From Saccharothrix deserti (GTDB lineage: Bacteria; Actinomycetota; Actinomycetes; Mycobacteriales; Pseudonocardiaceae), in contig NZ_VKAB01000012.1 of NCBI RefSeq assembly GCF_009769385.1, forward strand, positions 310,001 through 374,000: DNA of 64,000 nt. Direction: 5' to 3'. Under the pieces are notes generated by a model. That model was not told where the DNA came from, searched no databases, and was given only the letters and a program-made list of their open reading frames with translations. Positions 52,422 through 61,200 of this stretch are shown in pieces. Position numbers and translations under genes: made by a program. Every line of letters starts with the position of its first letter. Position 1 is the stretch's first letter.

Positions 52422-54764
52422 ATGGGGGAACACTGGCTCAGCGTGGACCTGCCGGACCTGCCGATCCGCCCGCTGCTCGGCGAGATCGCGGGCACGCTGA
52501 CCGCGCACGGTTCGGCGGTCCTGGTCGCGCCGCCGGGCACGGGCAAGACGACGTTGGTGCCGTTGGCGCTGGACGGTCGCGTGGTCGTGGCCGAGCCGCG
52601 CCGGCTCGCCGCCCGTGCCGCCGCCGCGCGGATGGCGAGCCTGCTCGGCGAACCGGTCGGCCAGACCGTGGGCTACTCGGTGCGCGGCGACCGGAAGACG
52701 TCGAAGAACACCCGGATCGAGGTGGTCACCTCCGGTCTGCTGGTGCGGCGGTTGCAGCACGACCCGGAGCTGGCGGGCGTCGGCACGGTGCTGCTGGACG
52801 AGTGCCACGAGCGGCACCTGGACGCGGACCTGCTGCTGGCGCTGCTGCTCGACGCTCGCGCCGGGCTGCGGCCGGACCTCCGGCTGCTGGCCACGTCCGC
52901 GACCGTCGCGGCGGACCGGTTGGCGCAGCTCCTCGGTGACGCCCCGGTGATCCGGGTGGAGGCGCGGACGTTCCCGGTGGACCTCGTGCACACCCCGCCG
53001 GCACGCGGTGAGCGGATCGAGACCACCGTCGCCCGCGCGATCCGCCAGGCCTTGTCCGAAGTGGACGGTGATGTGCTGGCGTTCCTGCCGGGCGTGGCGG
53101 AGATCCGCCGGTGCGCGGCGCTGCTCGGCAACGACGTGGACGTGCTGCCGCTGCACGGTCGCCTCACGACGAGCGCACAGGACGACGCGTTGCGCGCCGG
53201 TTCACGTCGCCGGGTCGTCCTGGCCACCGCGATCGCCGAGTCGAGCCTGACCGTGCCGGGTGTGCGGGCGGTGGTGGACTCCGGGTTGTCGCGCGTGCCC
53301 AGGGTCGACCACCGGCGCGGGCTGTCCGGGCTCGCGACCGTGCGGGTCAGCGCGGCGGTCGCCGACCAGCGCGCGGGCCGGGCCGGACGCGAGGCGCCGG
53401 GCCGGGTCTACCGGTGCTGGCCCGCGCACGAGCACAGCACGTTGCCGCGCTACCCCGAGCCGGAGATCCGCACCGCCGACCTGACCCGGTTGGCGTTGGA
53501 GCTGGCGTGCTGGGGCGTGCCGGACGGCGAGGGTCTGGGCTGGTGGGACGCGCCGCCGCCGGGCGCGTTGGACGCGGGCCGGTCGGTGCTGCGGGCGTTG
53601 GGCGCGTTGGACGACAGCGGTGCGACCGACCGTGGCCGCCGGATGGCCGACCTCGGCCTGCACCCCCGGTTGGCGCGGGCGTTGCTGGACGGTGCAGCGG
53701 CCGTGGGCGCGCGTAAGGCCGCTTCGGTGGTGGCGTTGCTGGACGACGACCGGGCCAACTCGGGGGTCGAGTTGGCGATCCGTGACGCCGACCCGCGCGA
53801 GGTGCGCCGCCTGGCCGCGATGGTGCAGGGCTCGGGTGACGGCGACCCGGCGTTGGTGGTCGCCCTCGCCTACCCCGAGCGGTTGGCGCGCAGGCGTTCT
53901 CCGGGTTCGCCGGTGTACCTGATGGCCGGTGGCACGGCGGTGGAGCTGCCGCCGGGCAGCGGGTTGGCCGACGCCGAGTGGCTCGCGGTGGCGGTAGCCG
54001 ACCGGGAGGCGGGTCGCGCGCACGGCCGGATCAGGTTGGCCGCGCGGGCGGACGAGGAGCTGGCGGTGACGGCCGCTTCGTCCCTGTTGGCTTCTGAAGA
54101 CGATGTGCGGTGGGACGGTGACGTGGTGGCGAACCGGCTGCGCAAGCTGGGCGCGATCACGTTGTCCAGCAAGCCGTTGCACGACCGCGAGGCGATCCGG
54201 CGTGCGCTGCTGGAGGGCTTGCGCACGGAGGGCGTGGGGCTGCTGCGGTGGGACGCGGACGGGTTGCGCACGCGTGAGCGGATGGCGTTCCTGCACCGGG
54301 TGATCGGCGATCCGTGGCCTTCGGTGGACGACGAGGCGCTGCTGGCCGTGGTGGACGTCGGTGACGCGCGGCGGAAGGCGGACCTGGCGCGGATCAGCGG
54401 TGAGCAGGTCGTGCGGCGGTTGCTGCCGTGGCCGGCGGCGGTGCGGTTCGACGAGCTGGCGCCGGACCGGCTGGAAGTGCCTTCGGGTTCACGCATCCGG
54501 GTGGACTACTCGGCGGCCGAACCGGTGCTGCCGGTGAAGGTGCAGGAGGTGTTCGGCTGGACGGAGACGCCCCGGCTGGCGGACGGACGGGTGCCGATCG
54601 TCCTGCACCTGCTCTCCCCCGCCGGTCGGCCGACCGCCGTGACCGGCGACCTGGCGTCGTTCTGGCGGACCGGATATCCGCAGGTCAGAGCCGAACTACG
54701 AGGCCGCTACCCGAAGCACCGCTGGCCGGAGGACCCGATGACCGCACGCCCGGCGCGCCGATAA
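52422..54764 (+). CDS. hrpB: HrpB-type DEAH-box ATP-dependent helicase
   Basis: The 780-residue product has motif I APPGTGKTTLVPLAL, motif Ia VAEPRRLAARAAAARMASLL, motif II LLDECHERHLDADL (DECH), motif III TSATVAADRLA, and motifs V-VI in TVPGVRAVVDSGLSRVPRVD and DQRAGRAGREAPGRVYRCWP. A helicase-associated region and the HrpB C-terminal domain follow (LEVPSGSRIRVDYSAAEPVL, VQEVFGWTETPRLADGRVPI). HrpB proteins are putative RNA helicases of poorly known role. Length matches the family (about 800). The start lies 20 bases from the divergent glycosyltransferase gene. Confidence 0.9.
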   Translation: MGEHWLSVDLPDLPIRPLLGEIAGTLTAHGSAVLVAPPGTGKTTLVPLALDGRVVVAEPRRLAARAAAARMASLLGEPVGQTVGYSVRGDRKTSKNTRIEVVTSGLLVRRLQHDPELAGVGTVLLDECHERHLDADLLLALLLDARAGLRPDLRLLATSATVAADRLAQLLGDAPVIRVEARTFPVDLVHTPPARGERIETTVARAIRQALSEVDGDVLAFLPGVAEIRRCAALLGNDVDVLPLHGRLTTSAQDDALRAGSRRRVVLATAIAESSLTVPGVRAVVDSGLSRVPRVDHRRGLSGLATVRVSAAVADQRAGRAGREAPGRVYRCWPAHEHSTLPRYPEPEIRTADLTRLALELACWGVPDGEGLGWWDAPPPGALDAGRSVLRALGALDDSGATDRGRRMADLGLHPRLARALLDGAAAVGARKAASVVALLDDDRANSGVELAIRDADPREVRRLAAMVQGSGDGDPALVVALAYPERLARRRSPGSPVYLMAGGTAVELPPGSGLADAEWLAVAVADREAGRAHGRIRLAARADEELAVTAASSLLASEDDVRWDGDVVANRLRKLGAITLSSKPLHDREAIRRALLEGLRTEGVGLLRWDADGLRTRERMAFLHRVIGDPWPSVDDEALLAVVDVGDARRKADLARISGEQVVRRLLPWPAAVRFDELAPDRLEVPSGSRIRVDYSAAEPVLPVKVQEVFGWTETPRLADGRVPIVLHLLSPAGRPTAVTGDLASFWRTGYPQVRAELRGRYPKHRWPEDPMTARPARR

Positions 54765-54771
54765 CCAGCCA

Positions 54772-54811
54772 CTTGACGGCACGCGTCAAGTACTTGACGA
54801 TAGCCGTCAAG
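54772..54811 (+). promoter_or_regulatory. tandem inverted-repeat operator, 2 x CTTGACG-N5-CGTCAAG
   Basis: Two perfect 7-bp inverted repeats with 5-bp spacers lie at 54772-54790 and 54793-54811, shifted by 21 bp (two helical turns). They end in the ribosome site (AAGGAGG) of the following HTH gene. A dimeric regulator could bind side by side here; autoregulation by the downstream product is the simplest guess. Confidence 0.75.
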
Positions 54812-54823
54812 GAGGTGTTCGCG

Positions 54824-55249
54824 TTGCTCGCAGAACAGATCGCCACGATCATCCGCACCCGGCTGCTCGACCCGTTGGAGATCCTTTTCGACGACGTCGG
54901 CGACCTGCCGTCGCGTGCCGAGGTGGTGGCCCGGCAGATGGCCGAGACCATGCAGGGGGACGACGACTCGGCCGCCGTGCACGCCATCGCACGGCTCATC
55001 GGCGCGCTCTACCCCGGTGACGCGCCGTTCGACCCACCCGCCGACTGGTGGCGGACGCCGCTCGGCCAGGTCGTGGCGCGCCGGATGGGACACCCGGCGG
55101 CACAGGCGGTGTCGTACTCGGTGGCCGGCGCGATGCTCGGCGTCACCAAACAGGGCGTCCACGACCTCGTGCGGCGCGGGAAGTTGGAGCGGAACTCGGA
55201 CGGCGGCGGCGTGACCGTCGCCTCGGTGAGGGAGAGGTTGACATCGTGA
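54824..55249 (+). CDS. HTH-domain protein, probably autoregulated
   Basis: The 141-residue product starts from TTG 54824, eight bases after AAGGAGG. The N-terminal part is helical (EQIATIIRTRLLDPLEILFD, EVVARQMAETMQGDDD). The C-terminal 60 residues hold a helix-turn-helix (SVAGAMLGVTKQGVHDLVRR, then GKLERNSDGGGVTVASVRER). Two strong inverted repeats stand directly upstream. Its stop overlaps the start of the alpha/beta hydrolase gene (GTGA), so both form a unit. Role unknown; a local repressor is likely. Confidence 0.75.
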   Translation: MLAEQIATIIRTRLLDPLEILFDDVGDLPSRAEVVARQMAETMQGDDDSAAVHAIARLIGALYPGDAPFDPPADWWRTPLGQVVARRMGHPAAQAVSYSVAGAMLGVTKQGVHDLVRRGKLERNSDGGGVTVASVRERLTS

Positions 55250-55857
55250 GGGTTCTGGCACTGCACGGTGCCGGCGGTTCGCCGGCGGACTGGGAGCCGA
55301 TCGTGACGGCATTGGAAGGCGTGCACGAGATCGTGCCGCTGCCGTTGGACGGTCCGTGGGAGTGGGAGTCGGTCCTCGACCGGATCGAGCCGCACGCGAC
55401 CGACAACCCGGCCGTGATGGGCATGTCGCTGGGCGGGATGGTCGCCGCCCTGTGGGGCAGGCGCCACCCCGAGTGCCCGGCGGTGATCGACATCGACGGC
55501 CTCGGCGTGCCGACCCAGCCGCAGCGCTACCCGGACCCGGCATCGGTGGCCGACGAGATCGACGCCCTGCGCGAGCTCTTCCGGGGCTACGGCCAGCCGG
55601 AGCTGCAACAGGCCATCGAGTCCCTCGACTGCTTCGAGGTCTTCCACGAACTCCGCTGCCCCGTGCTGCTGGCCGTCGCGACCAAGCCGATGCCGGGCCA
55701 ACCCCTGTTCGAGCCGTACCAACGCGGCCTGGCCCGCGACCTGGCGACGTTGCCGCCCAACATCGAGGTGGTCCGCGTGGACGCGTCCCACTCCGTCGTC
55801 TCCGACGACCCCGCCCTGGTGGCCGCCCTGGTGAAGGGCTACCTGGACGGCCGCTAG
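55246..55857 (+). CDS. alpha/beta hydrolase
   Basis: The 203-residue product has an oxyanion-hole region VLALHGAGGSPADWEPIV, nucleophile elbow VMGMSLGGMVAALWG (Ser) and a C-terminal His in RVDASHSVVSDDPALVAAL; the acid is likely in the VLLAVATKPMPG strand region. It is short for the family, with a small cap (about 115-160). No signal peptide, so it is cytoplasmic. GTG 55246 overlaps the preceding stop. The substrate cannot be told; it is convergent with the RidA gene, overlapping by four bases. Confidence 0.8.
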   Translation: MRVLALHGAGGSPADWEPIVTALEGVHEIVPLPLDGPWEWESVLDRIEPHATDNPAVMGMSLGGMVAALWGRRHPECPAVIDIDGLGVPTQPQRYPDPASVADEIDALRELFRGYGQPELQQAIESLDCFEVFHELRCPVLLAVATKPMPGQPLFEPYQRGLARDLATLPPNIEVVRVDASHSVVSDDPALVAALVKGYLDGR

Positions 55858-56240
55858 CCGGCGGCCACGACCTCCACCTCGACCAGCCACTCGGGCGTCA
55901 AGGTCTGCGCCACGATCGCCGTGGTGGGGATCACCCTCCCGCCCAACGCTTCGGTGCGGGCCTTGGCGTTGGCCTCGGCGTACGCGGCGTCCCGCAGGTA
56001 ACTGGTCAACCGCACGATGTTGTCCACCGTCATGTCGGCGGCGGCCAGGATCGCCCGCAGGTTGTTCCACAGCAGCTCCAGCTGCTCCTCCAGCGACGCC
56101 CCGGGCACACCAGCGGGATCAAGCCCCATGGTCCCCGACACGAACAACAACCGCTGCGCCCCGTGCACCTCGATCGCGTGCGCGTAGTCCGCCGTGGGCG
56201 CGTACGCCCCGTCAACCGCCGTGTGCGTCACAGTCTCCAC
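55854..56240 (-). CDS. RidA/YjgF-family protein
   Basis: The 128-residue product reads PTADYAHAIEVHGAQRLLFV, then SGTMGLDPAGVPGASLEEQL, NNLRAILAAADMTVDNIVRL and PTTAIVAQTLTPEWLVEVEV, the RidA/Rid order. The usual catalytic Arg of true RidA (near residue 105, RxxV) is not evident, so it is likely a Rid-like subgroup rather than the imine/enamine deaminase itself. GTG 56240 was chosen because the conserved fold begins there. It is downstream of nothing obvious and convergent with the hydrolase. Confidence 0.8.
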   Translation of the reverse strand: METVTHTAVDGAYAPTADYAHAIEVHGAQRLLFVSGTMGLDPAGVPGASLEEQLELLWNNLRAILAAADMTVDNIVRLTSYLRDAAYAEANAKARTEALGGRVIPTTAIVAQTLTPEWLVEVEVVAAG

Positions 56241-56438
56241 ACCCGCGACACAACCACAGCCCACAACCCTGTTTCCAGCCCGAAGTCGCGCTCGCGTCAC
56301 CGACATCAAACGCCACGGGCGCCGCGAGCGCATATAAACCCGCAAGTGAATGACTGCGGACCCCAAGCGACAACCCGGACCATCGTCCGAGACGCGTGAA
56401 CGACCTGCCGGCGAGCCCACGGCCCCGACCAACGACAA

Positions 56439-56466
56439 GCGGCCCCCTCCCGAAGGAAGGGGCCGC
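56439..56466 (-). terminator. tmRNA terminator
   Basis: GCGGCCCC (56439-56446) pairs with GGGGCCGC (56459-56466), immediately 3' of the tmRNA on the minus strand, with a 12-base interior that can also partly pair. Confidence 0.8.
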
Positions 56467-56471
56467 CGTGG

Positions 56472-56844
56472 TGGTGGAGGTGCCGGGAATCGAACCCGGG
56501 TCCTCTGCCGCATCATCAAGGCTTCTCCGTGCGCAGTCCGCTACATCTCTACTCGGCCCCGGTGATCACGCGGACAAGTCACCGTGATGAGCCCAGCCAC
56601 TGTGGGTGTCCCGACCGTCCCCCGTGGCCGGGGACGGCGGTGAGCCTCCTAGCTGATGCCGGCGACCGGAGCGGAGGCGCCCCCGGGCCGACAGCGTCAC
56701 TCCTAGCCTCAGGCGGCGAGGGTGAACGCGCGCTGGTCGTTAGACTCGGCGCTTATTGGTTTGCGATGACGCTTACGGTGGTCTCTCGCCTGCACCGGCA
56801 CGCTTCCCTTGAATCAACGCACAAAGTCGAAACCGTTCACCCCC
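56472..56844 (-). ncRNA. ssrA: transfer-messenger RNA (tmRNA)
   Basis: The 373-base tmRNA has 5' GGGGGTGAACGGTTTCGAC and 3' CGGGTTCGATTCCCGGCACC, pairing GGGGGTG with CACCTCC, then A and an encoded CCA. The tag frame at 56750-56709 reads AESNDQRAFTLAA followed by TGA, starting at a GCC resume codon after AATAAGC. With SmpB it frees stalled ribosomes and marks the incomplete protein for proteolysis by the LAA tail. The smpB gene lies 2.9 kb away on the same strand. Confidence 0.95.
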
Positions 56845-57011
56845 GTGTCGTGTGGGTCTTGCTCCGCACAGCATAACGCCCCGCGACCCACCGTTCATTC
56901 CCATTAGGTTGGTAGGGCTGTCCCCACCCTCCGCTGACCGGCGGACCTGATGGTTCCGGCCACCCGATCAGGCGATGCTGGTCGGGACATCGGCCGTGAA
57001 GGTGGGGGAAC

Positions 57012-58259
57012 ATGACGACGCGGGTCAACCCGGACATCGCCCGGATCAGCGGGTACTTCCTGCTCAACCTGGCCACCGGCCTCTTCTGGTTCATCCTGCT
57101 GGTGACGATGGGCGCGGTCAGCCTGGGCACCGCGGTGGTCTGGGTCGGCGTGCCGCTGGGCGTGCTGACGATGGTCCTGGCGCGCGCCGCGGCGACCGCC
57201 GAGCGGGCCTGGCTGCGGGTCACCCTGGGTGTCGACATCCCCCAGCCGTACCGGCCGCTGCCGGACACCACGACGGAACGCGCGAAGACGATCGCGAAGG
57301 ACCCGGCGACGTGGCGCGACCTGTCCTACTGGCTGCTCATGCTGCCACTGGGCGCAGTCGAGTTCGCACTCACCGTGGCGCTGTGGTCGGCGGTCTCGGC
57401 CACCGCGCTCCTGCCGTTCTACCTGCAGTGGCTCCCCGCCACCCTGGAAGTCGACTTCGGTGCGGGCAACGTGTGGGTGGTCGACACGTTCTTCAAGGCG
57501 ATCCCGGTGAGCGTGGTGGGCCTGCTGCTCGGTGTCCTCTCGTACCGGCTGCTCAAGGCCCTCGGCAAGGGGCACGCGCTGCTCGCGCAGGCCCTGCTCG
57601 GCCCGTCGCGGAACAGCCTGCTGTCCGCCGAGGCGCAGCGGCTGTCGGCCAGCCGGGCACGGGGCGTCGAGGCGGCCGAGGCGGAGCGCAGGCGCATCGA
57701 ACGGGACCTGCACGACGGCGCGCAGCAGCGGCTGGTGGCGGTGGCCATGGGCCTGGGCCGGGCGCGCAGCAAGATGGAGTCCGACCCGGACAGCGCACGT
57801 GAGCTGATCGCCGAGGCGCACGCGGACGCCAAGCTGGCCATCTCCGAGCTGCGTGACCTGGCCCGCGGCATCTACCCGTCGGTGCTGGGCGACCGAGGTC
57901 TGGACGCGGCGCTGTCGTCGCTGGCCGCACGGTGCCCGATCCCGGTGGAGGTGTCGGTGGACGTCGAGCCGCGCCCGCCGACAGCCGTGGAGAGCACCGC
58001 GTACTTCACCGTCGCCGAGTCGCTGACGAACATCGCCAAGCACTCCGGCGCGACCGAGGCCCGCGTGCGGGTGTCCCGCACGGAGAACTCCGTGGTGGTG
58101 GAGGTCACCGACAACGGCCGCGGCGGTGCGGAGGTGCGTCCGGGCGGTGGCCTCGCGGGGCTCGCGGACCGGGCTGCGACGATTGACGGCGTGGTCGTCG
58201 TGGTGAGCCCGCTCGGCGGGCCGACTGTGATCCGGACGGAGCTGCCGTGCGCGTGGTGA
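57012..58259 (+). CDS. sensor histidine kinase (NarL-type, HisKA_3)
   Basis: The 415-residue product has an N-terminal region with about four membrane helices (FLLNLATGLFWFILLVTMGA, two near 110-155, one near 170-185), typical of the putative-sensor family. The HisKA_3 dimerisation helix follows, with the phospho-His in ERDLHDGAQQRLVAVAMGLG (near residue 235). Then comes a HATPase domain with N-box EALTNIAKHS-like AESLTNIAKHSGATEARVRV, G1 VTDNGRGGAEV and G2 GGGLAGLADR. It phosphorylates the response regulator encoded next, whose start overlaps its 3' end by 13 bases. Confidence 0.9.
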   Translation: MTTRVNPDIARISGYFLLNLATGLFWFILLVTMGAVSLGTAVVWVGVPLGVLTMVLARAAATAERAWLRVTLGVDIPQPYRPLPDTTTERAKTIAKDPATWRDLSYWLLMLPLGAVEFALTVALWSAVSATALLPFYLQWLPATLEVDFGAGNVWVVDTFFKAIPVSVVGLLLGVLSYRLLKALGKGHALLAQALLGPSRNSLLSAEAQRLSASRARGVEAAEAERRRIERDLHDGAQQRLVAVAMGLGRARSKMESDPDSARELIAEAHADAKLAISELRDLARGIYPSVLGDRGLDAALSSLAARCPIPVEVSVDVEPRPPTAVESTAYFTVAESLTNIAKHSGATEARVRVSRTENSVVVEVTDNGRGGAEVRPGGGLAGLADRAATIDGVVVVVSPLGGPTVIRTELPCAW

Positions 58260-58891
58260 TCGCGGAGGACTCGGTCCTCCTGCGGATGGGCGTGCAGCGC
58301 CTGCTGGCCGACGAGGGCATCGAGACCGTCGCGGCGGTGGAGGACGGCGACGCCCTGCTGGCCGCGCTCGAGGAGCACCGGCCGGACCTGGCCCTGGTGG
58401 ACGTGCGGATGCCGCCGACGTTCACCGACGAGGGCCTGCGGGCGGCGATCGAGGCCCGCAAGCGCATCCCGAACCTGCCGGTGCTGGTGCTCTCGCAGTA
58501 CGTGGAGGAGCGGTACGCGGTGGAGCTGCTGGCGGGCGGCGCGAACGGCGTCGGCTACCTGCTCAAGGAACGGGTGGCGGACGTGTCGGAGTTCGTGGCC
58601 GCGGTGCGCCGGGTCGCCGACGGCGGCACGAGCATCGACCACGAGGTCATCACGCAGCTCATGGTCCGGTCCAAGCGGAACCCGGTGGACTCGCTCACCC
58701 AGCGTGAACGGGAGGTCCTGGGCCTGATGGCGCAGGGCCTGTCGAACGCCGCCATCGCCGCGTCACTGGTCGTGTCGGACGGCGCGGTGGAGAAGCACGT
58801 GGGCAACATCTTCGCCAAGCTCGGCCTGGAGCCCAGCACCTCCGAGCACCGCCGGGTGCGCGCCGTGCTCGCCTACCTCAACCTGGGTTGA
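58247..58891 (+). CDS. NarL/LuxR-family response regulator
   Basis: The 214-residue product has an N-terminal receiver domain with acidic pair ED (RVVIAEDSVLLRMGVQRLLA), phospho-Asp in PDLALVDVRMPPTFTD and Lys in GVGYLLKERVADV. The C-terminal LuxR HTH is VDSLTQREREVLGLMAQGLS, then NAAIAASLVVSDGAVEKHVG. It is the partner of the upstream kinase and controls unknown genes. The GTG start lies within the kinase 3' end. It converges on the amidohydrolase gene, overlapping by 14 bases. Confidence 0.95.
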   Translation: MRVVIAEDSVLLRMGVQRLLADEGIETVAAVEDGDALLAALEEHRPDLALVDVRMPPTFTDEGLRAAIEARKRIPNLPVLVLSQYVEERYAVELLAGGANGVGYLLKERVADVSEFVAAVRRVADGGTSIDHEVITQLMVRSKRNPVDSLTQREREVLGLMAQGLSNAAIAASLVVSDGAVEKHVGNIFAKLGLEPSTSEHRRVRAVLAYLNLG

Positions 58892-59735
58892 TGCCGAGCA
58901 GCCGGGCGCCGTTGTCGTGCAGCACGGCCCGCAGGAACGGCTCGCCCAGCCGGTCGTCGTCGGCGGCCCAGCTCTCGATCGCGTCCAGCTGCACGGAGTA
59001 GTCGTACGGGATGTTCGGGAAGTCCGAGCCGAGCACCACGCGGTCGGTCACGTCGACCAGCCGTGCCGCCCAGTCGCGCGGCAGCGCCGCCTGCGCCGCG
59101 GTGAACGGCACTCCGACCATCGTGGTGTCCAGGTGCACGCCGTCGTACCGGCCGACCAGGTCCAACGCGCCCAGGTAGTCCGGCATCCCGGCGTGCGCCA
59201 GCACCGCCACCAGCGACGGGTGCCGCCGCAACACGTCCTCGAACACGTCCAGCCCCGTGTGCGCACCGGGGATCGGCCCGTGCCCGCAGTGCACGACCAC
59301 GGGCACCCGCGCCTCGGCCAACAGGCCCCACGCGCCGTCCAGCGAACGCGGGTCGTAGCCGCCGACCTGCACGTGCGCCTTGAAGCACCGGGCACCGGCC
59401 GACAACGCCCGCGACACGTACGCCTCGACACCCGGCTCCGGGTACAGGGTCGCGGTCGGCACGGCGCCGTCGACGCGCGAACCGAAGTCCAGCGCCCAGT
59501 CCGTCAGCCACTCACCCATGCCCGGCTTGTGCGGGTACACGAGGGGCGCGAACCCGACCACCCCGAACGACCGCAGCACGGCCAGCCGTTCCGCCTCGGC
59601 CAGCCGGTACCGGATCGACCAGTCGACGCCGTAGTGCCGCGACGCCTCGTCGAAGTACGCCCACACCTTGTCCAGCACGCGCTGCGGCATGAAGTGCACG
59701 TGCACGTCGACCAGACCCGGGACGCCGTTCGGCAC
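58878..59735 (-). CDS. amidohydrolase-family metal-dependent hydrolase
   Basis: The 285-residue product is a TIM-barrel amidohydrolase_2 type: first metal motif GLVDVHVHFMPQ (HxH), a beta-4 Lys/His region in RCFKAHVQVGG and VPVVVHCGHG, LVAVLAHAGMPDY, and the final catalytic Asp in VVLGSDFPNIPYDY. It acts as a hydrolase or decarboxylase on a small cytoplasmic substrate, not predictable here. It starts three bases before the smpB stop region (smpB ends at 59738), so it probably follows smpB in one transcript. Confidence 0.85.
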   Translation of the reverse strand: MPNGVPGLVDVHVHFMPQRVLDKVWAYFDEASRHYGVDWSIRYRLAEAERLAVLRSFGVVGFAPLVYPHKPGMGEWLTDWALDFGSRVDGAVPTATLYPEPGVEAYVSRALSAGARCFKAHVQVGGYDPRSLDGAWGLLAEARVPVVVHCGHGPIPGAHTGLDVFEDVLRRHPSLVAVLAHAGMPDYLGALDLVGRYDGVHLDTTMVGVPFTAAQAALPRDWAARLVDVTDRVVLGSDFPNIPYDYSVQLDAIESWAADDDRLGEPFLRAVLHDNGARLLGINPG

Positions 59736-59737
59736 GG

Positions 59738-60214
59738 TCAGTAGCGCCCCTTCAACGCACGGCCGTGCGCCTTCTGGATCTCCCGCTGCGCGTCCCGCTT
59801 GGCCAGGTCCTGCCGCTTGTCGTAGGACTTCTTGCCGCGCGCCAGCGCGAGCTCGACCTTGACGTACCCGTCCTTGAAGTACATCGACAGCGGGATCAGC
59901 GACAGACCGCTCTCCTTGGTCTTGCCGATCAGCCGTTCGATCTCGCTCTTGTGCAGCAGCAGCTTCCGCTTGCGGCGCACCTCGTGGTTGGTCCAGGTAC
60001 CCGCCACGTACTCGGGGATGTGCAGCGCGTGCAGCCAGATCTCGCCGTCGTCCACCTGGGCGAAGGCGTCCACAAGGGACGCCCGGCCCATCCGCAGGCT
60101 CTTCACCTCGGTGCCGACGAGCACGACACCCGCTTCGAAGGTGTCGAGGATGGTGTAGTCGTGCCGAGCCTTGCGGTTCGACGCGATCACCTTCTGACCG
60201 CGTTCCTTGACCAT
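59738..60214 (-). CDS. smpB: SsrA-binding protein SmpB
   Basis: The 158-residue product is full length: [60 protein letters not shown], then [20 protein letters not shown] and the basic tail [20 protein letters not shown]. It binds tmRNA and places it in the ribosomal A site. The ATG at 60214 is standard. It lies in the conserved actinobacterial run prfB-ftsE-ftsX-smpB. Confidence 0.98.
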   Translation of the reverse strand: MVKERGQKVIASNRKARHDYTILDTFEAGVVLVGTEVKSLRMGRASLVDAFAQVDDGEIWLHALHIPEYVAGTWTNHEVRRKRKLLLHKSEIERLIGKTKESGLSLIPLSMYFKDGYVKVELALARGKKSYDKRQDLAKRDAQREIQKAHGRALKGRY

Positions 60215-60244
60215 GACCGAAACCTTACGTGACCACGCCAGCGG

Positions 60245-61147
60245 TTATAGGCGCACGTAGAGACGCAGCGTGACGTAGCCCGTCAACGCCGAGATCACGA
60301 TCGCCACACCCAGCAGGATCGGCGAGATGACCAGGATGTCCAACATCCCGACCTGCGGCAGGATTCCCGAGTTGAACAGGTCGCCGAACACCCGGTCGAG
60401 CGCCACGGCCTTGAACCCGACCAGGCACAGCACACCCGCGATGGCGCCGATGATGCCCGCCACCACCGCCTCGATGAGGAACGGCAACTGCGTGTACCAG
60501 CGGGTCGCACCCACTAGTCGCATGATGCCGACCTCGGTGCGCCTGGTGAACGCCGAGACCTGGATGGTGTTCGAGATCAGCAGCAACGCCGCCAAGGCCT
60601 GGAACGCCGCCAAGCCGAGCGCGCCGTCCCTGGCGCCGTTGAGGACGTCGAACAACCTGGCCAGGAACTCGCCCTGGTCGTTCACCGCCTTCACGCCCGC
60701 CTTGCCGTTGAACGCCTGCACGATCACGTCAGCGCGTTCGGGCTCCTCCAGGCTCACCCGGAACGTCGCCGGGATGGCCTCGGGACGCGCCAGCTTCACC
60801 AGCTCCGGCTGCGCCTCGAAGATCCGCTTGAAGCGCTCGAAACCCTTCTCGCGGTTCTCGTAGACGACCGTCTTGACCCCGGATGTGGTCTCCAGCTGGC
60901 TGCGCAGGCCCGCGCACGGCTGCTGCGTGCAGTCCTTGTCGTTCGCGCTGACGTCGTTGGTCAGCAGGACCGAGACCTCGAGCTTGCCCTGGTAGTTGTC
61001 CTGCATCTTGTCGACCATGCGGACGACGAGCAGACCGAGGCCGAGCAGGAAGAGCGAGATCGCGGTCGTGAGGATCATCGCGATGGTCATCGTGACGTTC
61101 CGGCGCAGGCCGGTGACGACCTCGCTGAACACGAAGCTGGTACGCAT
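60245..61147 (-). CDS. ftsX: cell division ABC transporter permease FtsX
   Basis: The 300-residue product has a cytoplasmic N-terminus, TM1 (MILTTAISLFLLGLGLLVVR), an extracytoplasmic domain (about 45-165, with cysteines DCTQQPCAGL as in actinobacterial FtsX) and three further helices in the C-terminal half (ALAALLLISNTIQVSAFTRR, then AVVAGIIGAIAGVLCLVGF). With FtsE it regulates septal peptidoglycan hydrolases such as RipC-type enzymes. It is 53 bases downstream of ftsE on the same strand. Confidence 0.97.
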   Translation of the reverse strand: MRTSFVFSEVVTGLRRNVTMTIAMILTTAISLFLLGLGLLVVRMVDKMQDNYQGKLEVSVLLTNDVSANDKDCTQQPCAGLRSQLETTSGVKTVVYENREKGFERFKRIFEAQPELVKLARPEAIPATFRVSLEEPERADVIVQAFNGKAGVKAVNDQGEFLARLFDVLNGARDGALGLAAFQALAALLLISNTIQVSAFTRRTEVGIMRLVGATRWYTQLPFLIEAVVAGIIGAIAGVLCLVGFKAVALDRVFGDLFNSGILPQVGMLDILVISPILLGVAIVISALTGYVTLRLYVRL

Positions 61148-61200
61148 CGGGGGGAACGTTCCTCAGGGTCGGGGGATGAGGGGGTCCGGCGGCCTCGGGG

